The position numbers and the translations under genes were made by a program. This document shows positions 1 to 5,366 of a stretch of DNA of 6,973 nt, piece by piece. The stretch is from Clostridia bacterium (GTDB taxonomy: Bacteria; UBA6262; WVXT01; JAUXBS01), in NCBI GenBank assembly GCA_030619245.1, contig JAUXBS010000061.1:1-6973 (forward strand). Direction: 5' to 3'. The notes under the pieces were generated by a model. It was not told where the DNA came from, did not search any database, and saw nothing but the letters and a program-made list of their open reading frames with translations. How positions within the stretch are numbered: position 1 is the first letter of the stretch; every line of letters starts with the position of its first letter.

Positions 1-239
1 ATGTGGTTTTCCAGCCACCCGGGAAAGAAAAAATTTGTGATAAGTGTGGCGGCAGTTTATTCCAGAGGGATGATGATAAGGAAGACATTATAAAACACAG
101 GTTGAAGGTATACAATGAAGAAACGGCGCCTTTAATTGATTATTACATGGAATCCGGGATTTTAAGAAAAGTTAGCGGTGACGGCAATATAGACAGAGTG
201 TTTGAGCAGTTATGCAGTGTAATTAATGATAAACATTAA
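1..239 (+). CDS. adk: Adenylate kinase, C-terminal part (5' end outside window)
   Basis: Adenylate kinase is a cytoplasmic enzyme that interconverts ATP + AMP and 2 ADP. Only the last 78 complete codons are visible. The frame begins at base 3, and bases 1-2 end a preceding codon, so the GTG at 3 is internal and not a start. The visible part opens in the LID domain: FQPPGKEKICDKCGG carries the second Cys-X2-Cys pair of the zinc-type LID, and QRDDDKEDIIKHRL follows with the conserved arginines and aspartates that close over the phosphates. KVYNEETAPLIDYY and a terminal helix are also typical of the family. The first Cys pair must lie upstream of the window. The gene ends with TAA at 237-239, 14 nt inside map, which suggests translational coupling. 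Upstream secY is expected from usual gene order but is not seen. Confidence 0.96.
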   Translation, partial: VVFQPPGKEKICDKCGGSLFQRDDDKEDIIKHRLKVYNEETAPLIDYYMESGILRKVSGDGNIDRVFEQLCSVINDKH

Positions 240-972
240 AACTCCTGAAGAAATTAAGAAAATGAGGCAGAGCGGATTGATACTGGCCCGAGTCTTCAGG
301 GATTTAATAAAGGAAGTAAAACCAGGCGTGCGAACAGGCAAATTGGATAAGCATGCATTCTCTTTGATAAAAAAGGCAAAAGCAAAGCCTGCGTTCTTGA
401 ATTTCCGGGGTTATCCCAAAACCATCTGCACTTCAATTAATGAACAGGTAGTTCATGGAATTCCCGGTGTGTATGAGTTGGCGGAAGGCGATTTACTGTC
501 TATAGACATAGGTGTATTGTATGACGGTTATTTCTCTGATATGACAGTAACTGTGGGAATTGGAAAGCAATCGCGTGAGAACGCAAAGTTAATAGAAGTA
601 ACAAAGGAAGCACTGGCCAGGGGTATCAATCAAATGGTTCCCGGGAACAGGCTTTATGATATTTCTGCCAGTATCCAGGAACACGTAGAGAAGAATAATT
701 TCTCTGTGGTGAGGGATCTGGTTGGGCACGGTATAGGGCGGTCATTGCATGAGGACCCACAGATACCTAATTTTGGCGAAAGTTCAACAGGATTTTTACT
801 GCGGGAAGGTATGGTTTTTGCGATTGAGCCCATGGTAAACGCGGGTAGTTATAGAGTGAAAACATTGAATGACGAATGGACAGTTGTTACTGCTGATGGT
901 AGGACATCCTGTCATTTTGAGCATACAGTGGCAATTACAGCAGACGGTCCGAAAATTTTAACAGAGATTTGA
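226..972 (+). CDS. map: Methionine aminopeptidase, type I
   Basis: This cytoplasmic dinuclear metalloprotease removes the initiator methionine from new proteins whose second residue is small. The 248-residue product is single-domain (pita-bread fold) and has the usual type Ia length with no N-terminal zinc extension. All expected active-site residues are visible: His77 (VVHGIP), metal ligands Asp94 (SIDIG), Asp105 (YFSDMT), His168 (LVGHGIG), Glu201 (AIEPM) and Glu232 (CHFEHT), plus His175. The 31-residue spacing of the two Glu ligands equals that in the E. coli enzyme. The ATG at 226 lies inside the end of adk and has no good Shine-Dalgarno sequence, so initiation probably depends on ribosomes finishing adk. 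The order adk-map-infA is common in bacterial ribosomal superoperons. I see no sign of truncation. Confidence 0.98.
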   Translation: MINIKTPEEIKKMRQSGLILARVFRDLIKEVKPGVRTGKLDKHAFSLIKKAKAKPAFLNFRGYPKTICTSINEQVVHGIPGVYELAEGDLLSIDIGVLYDGYFSDMTVTVGIGKQSRENAKLIEVTKEALARGINQMVPGNRLYDISASIQEHVEKNNFSVVRDLVGHGIGRSLHEDPQIPNFGESSTGFLLREGMVFAIEPMVNAGSYRVKTLNDEWTVVTADGRTSCHFEHTVAITADGPKILTEI

Positions 973-976
973 TTAT

Positions 977-1195
977 ATGGCAAAAGAGGAAAAAATAGAG
1001 GTTGAAGGAAAAGTTATCGAGTCATTGCCTAATGCAATGTTCCGGGTACAGATAGATAACGGTCACGTGGTACTTGCGCATATTTGCGGGAAAATCAGGA
1101 TGCACTATATAAAGATATTCCCGGGAGACAAGGTGAAACTTGAGCTATCCCCGTACGACCTGACCAAGGGAAGAATTACGTACAGGAATAAGTAA
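977..1195 (+). CDS. infA: Translation initiation factor IF-1
   Basis: IF-1 binds the A site of the 30S subunit during initiation and cooperates with IF-2 and IF-3. The 72-residue product has exactly the usual length and is nearly all OB fold. Family-typical blocks are [49 protein letters not shown] and the terminal KGRITYRNK. The ATG at 977 follows the map TGA after only 4 nt and is preceded by just a weak AGAG, so it is likely coupled to map translation. The downstream neighbour rpmJ is the standard partner. Nothing in the sequence is odd, and identification is essentially certain from the conserved SPYDL and RITYR segments. Confidence 0.99.
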   Translation: MAKEEKIEVEGKVIESLPNAMFRVQIDNGHVVLAHICGKIRMHYIKIFPGDKVKLELSPYDLTKGRITYRNK

Positions 1196-1206
1196 AGGAT
1201 ATAATA

Positions 1207-1320
1207 ATGAAAGTAAGAGCATCAGTCAAACCAATGTGCAGTAAATGCAGTTTAATCAAGAGAAAAGGGGTGCTGAGGGTAGTTTGCAGTAATCCCCGGC
1301 ATAAACAAAGACAAAAGTAA
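1207..1320 (+). CDS. rpmJ: 50S ribosomal protein bL36
   Basis: bL36 is a very small 37-residue protein of the large subunit that binds 23S rRNA. The translation begins [20 protein letters not shown] and ends [10 protein letters not shown]. Cys11, Cys14, Cys27 and His32 form the zinc ribbon, so this is the zinc-containing (C+) type and not the zinc-free paralogue that some bacteria make under zinc limitation. The start ATG at 1207 has a good SD (AAGGA, 1195-1199) overlapping the infA stop codon, with 7 nt of spacing. It sits between infA and rpsM, its usual place. Length and composition match the family fully. Confidence 0.98.
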   Translation: MKVRASVKPMCSKCSLIKRKGVLRVVCSNPRHKQRQK

Positions 1321-1334
1321 AGGGGAAGAAATAA

Positions 1335-1727
1335 ATGCCAAGAATCGCCGGATTTGAAATACCTGCCAATAAGAGGATTGAAATAGGACTCACCTATATA
1401 TACGGTATCGGCAGGTCAGTATCCAATGAAATCCTGAAGAAAGCCGGAGTAGACTCTGATAAAAGGGCGAATAAACTTGAGGAGAGCGAGATTAGTACAC
1501 TGCAGTCTATAATCCAAAACGAATACAGGATTGGCGGTGAATTAAGGAGGGAAGTTCAGGATAACGTAAAACGCCTCAAGGTGACAGGTACCTACAGGGG
1601 ATTAAGGCATAAGAGGGGGTTGCCTGTACGTGGACAACGAACGAAGACAAATGCACGCGCGAAGAGGGGAAAGAGGAGGACCGTTGGAAGCTCAAAGAAG
1701 GAAGTAACTAAGGCCCCTGCTTCATAA
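1335..1727 (+). CDS. rpsM: 30S ribosomal protein uS13
   Basis: uS13 sits in the head of the small subunit, contacts 16S rRNA and the P-site tRNA, and forms bridges to the large subunit. The 130-residue product starts MPRIAGFEIPANKRIEIGL. It has the GIGRSVSNEIL helical segment (residues 24-34), a central helical domain, and the very conserved basic block YRGLRHKRGLPVRGQRT (87-103), then a lysine/arginine-rich tail that reaches toward the P site. The last residues (KKEVTKAPAS) are a slightly longer, non-conserved end. The ATG at 1335 is preceded by AGGGG (1321-1325) at 9 nt. In many bacteria rpsK follows within tens of bases, but here a 162-nt structured gap follows. Confidence 0.99.
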   Translation: MPRIAGFEIPANKRIEIGLTYIYGIGRSVSNEILKKAGVDSDKRANKLEESEISTLQSIIQNEYRIGGELRREVQDNVKRLKVTGTYRGLRHKRGLPVRGQRTKTNARAKRGKRRTVGSSKKEVTKAPAS

Positions 1728-1757
1728 AATAAGTGACAGTATTTGCGAATCGAAGTG
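1728..1757 (+). repeat. 30-bp direct repeat, copy 1 (rpsM-rpsK gap)
   Basis: This unit starts with aataagtgacagtattt and ends with cgaatcgaagtg, directly after the rpsM stop codon. It matches 1839-1868 at 29 of 30 positions; the only difference is G1745 against A1856. The two copies bracket an 81-nt segment, so the repeat period is 111 nt. I do not recognise the repeat as a known element. Confidence 0.9.
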
Positions 1758-1827
1758 CATAGTCCCATGTTTCATAAAAACGGTAACTCATTTACTCTCC
1801 CGGGGACTTAGTGCTGAGTGAGTAAAT
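1757..1827 (+). promoter_or_regulatory. Possible structured RNA (two helices, pseudoknot topology)
   Basis: Helix A pairs 1757-1766 (gcatagtccc) with 1803-1814 (gggacttagtgc). It has ten pairs, including one G-U, with a 2-nt bulge at 1809-1810. Helix B is a perfect 8-bp stem pairing atttactc (1790-1797) with gagtaaat (1820-1827). The 5' strand of B lies in the loop of A and its 3' strand lies beyond A, so the two would form an H-type pseudoknot or else compete as alternatives. The position just upstream of the rpsK-rpsD-rpoA-rplQ genes invites comparison with S4-controlled leaders, known as a pseudoknot in the E. coli alpha operon. That link is inference, and stems of this size can occur by chance. 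Confidence 0.35.
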
Positions 1828-1832
1828 ATAAT
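1827..1832 (+). promoter_or_regulatory. Candidate -10 box (TATAAT) of an internal promoter
   Basis: A perfect TATAAT lies in the only sizeable intergenic gap, 58 nt before the rpsK ATG. The -35 side is poor: at 18-nt spacing, gggact (1803-1808) shares only the central GAC with TTGACA, and there is no extended -10 TGn. If used, transcription would begin near 1839, the first base of repeat copy 2, and would serve rpsK-rpsD-rpoA-rplQ and possibly the mre genes. TATAAT also occurs by chance at 1200-1205 near rpmJ, so the motif alone is weak evidence. Confidence 0.35.
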
Positions 1833-1838
1833 AATAAG

Positions 1839-1868
1839 AATAAGTGACAGTATTTACGAATCGAAGTG
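1839..1868 (+). repeat. 30-bp direct repeat, copy 2 (upstream of rpsK SD)
   Basis: This is the second copy of the unit at 1728-1757, with 29/30 identity. It ends 4 nt before the strong SD of rpsK. In this copy the octamer aagtgaca recurs within and just past the unit (1842-1849 and 1864-1871). In copy 1 the second octamer is broken after aagtg. Confidence 0.9.
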
Positions 1869-1872
1869 ACAA

Positions 1873-1879
1873 GGGAGGA
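1873..1879 (+). promoter_or_regulatory. Shine-Dalgarno of rpsK, decides the start
   Basis: GGGAGGA is the strongest SD in the window and stands 10 nt before the ATG at 1890. An in-frame GTG at 1866 would place this SD inside the coding region and has no SD of its own. The ATG at 1890 is therefore preferred. Confidence 0.85.
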
Positions 1880-1889
1880 ACAGAGTAAT

Positions 1890-2252
1890 ATGGCAGAAAA
1901 AATAAAAGTAATAGAAGGCAATGCCTATATTCAGGCAACATTTAATAATACTATAATTACCATAACCGATAAAAAGGGAAATGCTATTTCCTGGTGTTCG
2001 GCAGGCATGCTTGGATTCAGGGGAGCAAAGAAAAGTACTCCATATGCGGCAGGTGTAATAGCTGGAAATGCCGCGAAGAAAGCAATTGACAAGGGGATGA
2101 AACAAGTTTCTGTTTTTGTGAAGGGGCCCGGGGCAGGCAGGGAAACTGCAATAAGGTCGCTGCAGGCTGTGGGGCTTAAAGTTATATTGATTAAAGATGT
2201 GACGCCAATTCCCCATAATGGTTGTCGTCCCGCAAAAAGAAGAAGGGTGTAA
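1890..2252 (+). CDS. rpsK: 30S ribosomal protein uS11
   Basis: uS11 forms part of the platform of the small subunit and helps select the correct codon-anticodon pair in the mRNA exit region. From the ATG at 1890 the product has 120 residues. Conserved blocks are [16 protein letters not shown] (residues 12-27), [20 protein letters not shown] (42-54), [19 protein letters not shown] and the family signature [18 protein letters not shown] at the C-terminus. The N-terminal basic tail seen before this core in many species is almost absent, leaving only [11 protein letters not shown]. An in-frame GTG at 1866 would add eight residues (MTREEQSN), but those codons cover the SD, so I reject it. The gene is preceded by the repeat-containing gap and followed 25 nt later by rpsD. 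Confidence 0.98.
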   Translation: MAEKIKVIEGNAYIQATFNNTIITITDKKGNAISWCSAGMLGFRGAKKSTPYAAGVIAGNAAKKAIDKGMKQVSVFVKGPGAGRETAIRSLQAVGLKVILIKDVTPIPHNGCRPAKRRRV

Positions 2253-2265
2253 AATATAAAAGGAC

Positions 2266-2271
2266 AAGGAG
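2266..2271 (+). promoter_or_regulatory. Shine-Dalgarno supporting TTG start of rpsD
   Basis: AAGGAG lies 6 nt before the TTG at 2278. The rpsD frame is closed by TAA at 2257-2259 and has no ATG or GTG between that stop and the TTG. The next ATG (2314) would remove two zinc-ligand cysteines. Confidence 0.8.
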
Positions 2272-2277
2272 AGGAAA

Positions 2278-2907
2278 TTGGGTAAAGCTGTTTGTAAGTT
2301 ATGCAAGAGCCAAATGGTCAAACTGTTTCTCAAAGGGGAAAGGTGCTTGTCGGAAAAGTGCCCCTTGGAAAAGGCTTCAAAAGCTGCTAGAAACAAGAGG
2401 CTGAGAACCAGGAGACCGGCCAAGATGAGTGAATATGGATTGCAGTTAAGGGAGAAACAAAAAGCAAAGAGAATGGCAGGGATGAGGGAGAAGCAGTTTA
2501 ACCTGTATTATCAAAAGGCGAGCAGGAAAAAGGGGCAGACAGGTGAGTTGTTATTGCAGATGCTTGAATGCCGCCTGGATAATATTGTTTATCAGCTTAG
2601 TATGGCTTCTTCAAAAGCCCAGGCAAGACAACTGGTAACCCATCGTAATGTAAGGGTTAATAATATAGTGGTCAACAAGCCATCATGCCAGGTTAAGGTT
2701 GGGGATGAAATATCTCTTTCAAAAAAGGCAGCGAATTCTGAATTCGTTAAGAATTCCGTGGAGAAAGCAAAGAAACATGGTGAGATACCCGGATTTTTAC
2801 AGTTTGACCCTGAAAAAATCGTGGGCACCATGCTTGTTATGCCTGCCAGGGAGGATATTTCAATTCCTGTCGAAGAGCAGTTGATTGTGGAATTATACTC
2901 AAAATAA
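2278..2907 (+). CDS. rpsD: 30S ribosomal protein uS4 (zinc-binding form, TTG start)
   Basis: uS4 is a primary 16S rRNA binder that nucleates assembly of the 30S body and takes part in translational accuracy. In several bacteria it also represses translation of its own operon. The 209-residue product has the normal length. Its N-terminus holds a Cys4 zinc site (Cys6, Cys9, Cys23, Cys28) around the conserved KLFLKGERC. The middle is a basic helical region, and residues about 97-150 form the S4 RNA-binding domain (ECRLDNIVYQL, ARQLVTHRNVRVNN, VKVGDEISL). The C-terminus ends VPVEEQL-like, here IPVEEQLIVELYSK. The start is TTG at 2278 with a good SD. The N-terminus is a few residues shorter than the common MARYTGP type. 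rpoA follows after 15 nt. Confidence 0.97.
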   Translation: MGKAVCKLCKSQMVKLFLKGERCLSEKCPLEKASKAARNKRLRTRRPAKMSEYGLQLREKQKAKRMAGMREKQFNLYYQKASRKKGQTGELLLQMLECRLDNIVYQLSMASSKAQARQLVTHRNVRVNNIVVNKPSCQVKVGDEISLSKKAANSEFVKNSVEKAKKHGEIPGFLQFDPEKIVGTMLVMPAREDISIPVEEQLIVELYSK

Positions 2908-2922
2908 AAAAGGGGTTGATTT

Positions 2923-3939
2923 ATGAGATTTAAAAATTTTCAATTACCTAAAAAACTTGAATGTGATGAAAAAGTCACGGTTGATAATTATGGCAAGTTT
3001 GTTGCGGAGCCGTTTGAACGGGGTTACGGGCATACCATAGGCAATTCTTTGAGGAGGATACTTTTATCTTCACTTGAAGGCGCGGCAATTACTTCGGTTA
3101 AGATAAACGGTGTATTACATGAATTTTCCAATATTCCAAATGTTGTGGATGATGTGACAAACATAATTTTGAACCTGAAGACAATAAGATTCAAGTTATT
3201 CAAGGAAAGTTCCGAGGTAATATACCTGGAGACAAACAAAAAAGGGAAGATTACCGCGAAGGACATTAAGTTAAACGAGAATATTGAAATACTTAATCCG
3301 GACGTTCATATTTGTACACTGAGTAATGATGCCAAGGTTGAAATGGAGATGGAGGTTTCAAGGGGACGCGGGTATTTCCCCGTTGAAAAGGCTAAGGTTT
3401 CATTTGCAGGCAGGGATATACCTGTTGGTATGATTCTTATTGATGCGGTCTTTTCTCCCGTTACCAAGGTTAGTTATGAGGTTGAGAGTACCAGGGTAGG
3501 CCAGTCAATTGATTATGATAAACTGATTATAGAAATATGGACGGATGGAAGCGTTAAGCCGGCGGATGCGCTGGCTTATTCGGCAAAAATCCTGAAAGAT
3601 TCCATGACAATATTTATAAACTTTGATGAAGAACCGGTGGTTGAAGAAGAGAAAAAGGAAAAGGATAAAACCAATAAGGTTCTGGAGGACCTGTTGGATT
3701 TTCCGGTGAACATTATTGAGCTGTCAGTACGATCAATAAATTGCCTTAACAGGGCAAGGATAAAAACCATAGGGGACCTTGTTAAACAGCCCGAGGATAG
3801 ATTGCTTGCTTTTAAGAATTTCGGAAAGAAATCATTGAATGAAATTAAAAAGAAATTGAATGAACTTGGCAAAACCAAAAATTTACCCCTTTCATTGGGC
3901 ATGGATTTGTCACAGATACTAAACAAGAAAGAAGAATAA
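2923..3939 (+). CDS. rpoA: DNA-directed RNA polymerase subunit alpha
   Basis: The alpha subunit dimerises to start RNA polymerase assembly, and its C-terminal domain contacts UP-element DNA and activators. The 338-residue product has both domains. The N-terminal domain (about 1-235) includes FERGYGHTIGNSLRRILLSS (31-50), the dimer and beta-contact region, and EVSRGRGYFP (144-153). A charged flexible linker rich in Glu and Lys spans about 236-255. The C-terminal domain (about 258-317) contains ELSVRSINCLNRARIKTIGD, with Arg270, Asn273 and Cys274 matching the E. coli DNA-contact Arg265, Asn268 and Cys269, and KNFGKKSLNEIKKKL with its helix-hairpin-helix. The ATG at 2923 has AGGGG (2911-2915) 7 nt upstream. 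The order rpsD-rpoA-rplQ is the classic alpha-operon end. Confidence 0.99.
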   Translation: MRFKNFQLPKKLECDEKVTVDNYGKFVAEPFERGYGHTIGNSLRRILLSSLEGAAITSVKINGVLHEFSNIPNVVDDVTNIILNLKTIRFKLFKESSEVIYLETNKKGKITAKDIKLNENIEILNPDVHICTLSNDAKVEMEMEVSRGRGYFPVEKAKVSFAGRDIPVGMILIDAVFSPVTKVSYEVESTRVGQSIDYDKLIIEIWTDGSVKPADALAYSAKILKDSMTIFINFDEEPVVEEEKKEKDKTNKVLEDLLDFPVNIIELSVRSINCLNRARIKTIGDLVKQPEDRLLAFKNFGKKSLNEIKKKLNELGKTKNLPLSLGMDLSQILNKKEE

Positions 3940-3940
3940 A

Positions 3941-4321
3941 ATGGCGCAGGGAAGAGTTGGTAGAAGGTTAAGTCGGTCTTCGTCTCACAGGATGGCTTTA
4001 TTGAATAACCTGGTCACTTCATTGTTCAGGAATGATCGGATTGTAACCACGGAACAGAAGGCCAAGGAATTAAGGCGTTACGTTGATGGGATAATTACAT
4101 CTGCAAAGAAAGGTGGATTATCGAATATCAGAAGTATCAATAAAAAGATCAAGGACAAGGAAGTATTTAAGAAATTATTTGATATAATTGTTCCGTCACT
4201 GAGTGGCCGTCATAGCGGGTATACGGGTATAATAAAGACCGGGTATCGTAAAGGTGATAGGGCAAAGATGGTTATAATCAGACTTATCTTTTCAGAGACA
4301 GCGGCAGAAAAAGATAAGTAA
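3941..4321 (+). CDS. rplQ: 50S ribosomal protein bL17
   Basis: bL17 lies on the outer surface of the large subunit near the peptide exit tunnel. The product has 126 residues, about the family norm. Signature stretches are GRRLSRSSSHRMALLNNLVTSLF (8-29), RIVTTEQKAKELRRYVDGIITSAKK (33-57), a variable middle, and YTGIIKTGYRKGDRAKMVIIRL (94-115). The start ATG at 3941 is one base after the rpoA TAA. It has no strong SD of its own beyond purine-rich gaaagaag, so it is probably coupled to rpoA. In most bacteria rplQ closes the ribosomal operon. Here no terminator-like hairpin follows, and mreB begins 9 nt later with its SD overlapping the rplQ stop codon. Confidence 0.98.
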   Translation: MAQGRVGRRLSRSSSHRMALLNNLVTSLFRNDRIVTTEQKAKELRRYVDGIITSAKKGGLSNIRSINKKIKDKEVFKKLFDIIVPSLSGRHSGYTGIIKTGYRKGDRAKMVIIRLIFSETAAEKDK

Positions 4322-4325
4322 GGAG
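4320..4325 (+). promoter_or_regulatory. Shine-Dalgarno of mreB overlapping the rplQ stop
   Basis: AAGGAG starts within the rplQ TAA (4319-4321) and stands 5 nt before the TTG at 4331. It supports TTG as the mreB start and suggests that terminating rplQ ribosomes hand over to mreB. Confidence 0.8.
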
Positions 4326-4330
4326 TTGCT

Positions 4331-5353
4331 TTGTTTAATTTTTTGCTGGGATTGTTTTCAAATGATATGGGTATGGATCTTGGTACAGCAACAACCCTTG
4401 TTTATGTAAAAGGACAGGGTATAGTGTTAAGTGAGCCTTCCGTTGTGGCTATCAATAATGATACGGGGGAAATCCTGGCTGTTGGAGTGGAAGCCAAGAG
4501 GATGATAGGCAAAACCCCATCAAACATTACTGCTTTCCGGCCCATGAGGGATGGTGTTATTGCTGATTTTGGCGTTACCCAGCGGATGATTCATTATTTT
4601 ATCAAGAAAGTTCATAACCGGAGAAGTCTTGTTCATCCGAGAATTGTAATAGGAATCCCATCATGTATTACTGAGGTTGAAAGGCGCGCGGTTCAGGAGG
4701 CGGCAACGCAGGCGGGGGCCCGGGAGGTTTACCTTATTGATGAACCGATGGCAGCGGCGATAGGCTCCGGTATTCACATACAGGACCCATCAGGTAACAT
4801 GATAGTTGACATTGGCGGGGGTACAACTGAGGTTGCTGTTATTTCCCTTGGCGGTATGGTGGTTGCAAAATCTCTGCGCGTGGCGGGAGATGAGTTTGAT
4901 GAGTCAATTGTGTCTTACTTTAAGAAGGAACATAACCTGATGATAGGTGAGAGGACAGCTGAGGAAGTGAAAATAAGAATAGGTTCCGTATTCCCCCAGA
5001 AGGAAGAGAAGGGTATGGAAGTCAAGGGCAGGGACATGGCTTATGGATTGCCGAAAACCATTGAGATTACAAGCAAGGAAATCCGTATTGCATTAAAGGA
5101 ACCGGTAAAAGTTATTATTGATTTGATCAAGGAAACGCTGGAATCAATTCCTGCAGAGTTGTCTTCGGACCTCGTTGAGCGTGGAATTATTATGGCTGGC
5201 GGTGGTTCGTTGATAAGAGGTTTCCCTGAATTGATTTCCCAGGAAACAAATCTTCCGGTGATCCTTGCCGAAGAACCAAAAACATGCGTTGTTCTGGGTA
5301 CGGGTGTCTACCTGGATGAACTGGATATTATGAAAGGGAAACGTTTCATATAA
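4331..5353 (+). CDS. mreB: Rod shape-determining protein MreB (TTG start)
   Basis: MreB is the bacterial actin homologue. It forms short membrane-bound filaments that steer peptidoglycan synthesis along the cell side wall. The 340-residue product has the usual length. Actin-fold nucleotide motifs are visible: phosphate loop 1 [12 protein letters not shown] (15-26), [12 protein letters not shown] (134-145) with Glu138 in the interdomain hydrolysis region, phosphate loop 2 [14 protein letters not shown] (159-172), and the adenosine motif [11 protein letters not shown] (287-297). The start TTG gives [12 protein letters not shown], matching the amphipathic membrane-binding N-terminus of many MreBs. 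The next in-frame ATG (4364) would remove it. The gene is tightly linked to rplQ upstream and to mreC 13 nt downstream. Confidence 0.98.
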   Translation: MFNFLLGLFSNDMGMDLGTATTLVYVKGQGIVLSEPSVVAINNDTGEILAVGVEAKRMIGKTPSNITAFRPMRDGVIADFGVTQRMIHYFIKKVHNRRSLVHPRIVIGIPSCITEVERRAVQEAATQAGAREVYLIDEPMAAAIGSGIHIQDPSGNMIVDIGGGTTEVAVISLGGMVVAKSLRVAGDEFDESIVSYFKKEHNLMIGERTAEEVKIRIGSVFPQKEEKGMEVKGRDMAYGLPKTIEITSKEIRIALKEPVKVIIDLIKETLESIPAELSSDLVERGIIMAGGGSLIRGFPELISQETNLPVILAEEPKTCVVLGTGVYLDELDIMKGKRFI

Positions 5354-5366
5354 ATTGATTCGTTAA

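Noticed and set aside
1200..1205. TATAAT upstream of rpmJ as a promoter
   Set aside because: It overlaps the rpmJ ribosome-binding region within a tight operon and has no -35, so it is most likely chance in an A+T-rich leader.
1768..1812. Tiny open frame of 14 codons (ATG 1768, MFHKNGNSFTLPGT) in the rpsM-rpsK gap
   Set aside because: It has no SD, no known leader-peptide pattern and no attenuator behind it. Open frames of this size are expected by chance.
1728..1868. CRISPR array or tRNA remnant in the repeat region
   Set aside because: There are only two repeat copies with an 81-nt spacer, and there is no cloverleaf or T-loop signature despite the cgaatcgaa string.
1866..1889. GTG 1866 as an alternative rpsK start
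   Set aside because: It would put the strong GGGAGGA inside the coding region and add eight residues foreign to the uS11 family.
1854..2423. Long minus-strand open frame opposite rpsK and the start of rpsD
   Set aside because: It is the antisense shadow of two certain ribosomal protein genes, has no recognisable domain, and lacks an SD or promoter.
2592..3926. Minus-strand and shifted open frames within rpsD and rpoA
   Set aside because: They lie wholly inside well-conserved genes and have no family features of their own.
5330..5349. Short hairpin (atgaaa with tttcat) and the gaaacgtttc palindrome at the mreB end, as a terminator or frameshift stimulator
   Set aside because: The stem is only 6 bp with an 8-nt loop. 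No U-run follows, and it lies upstream of the A10 run, whereas -1 stimulatory hairpins lie downstream.
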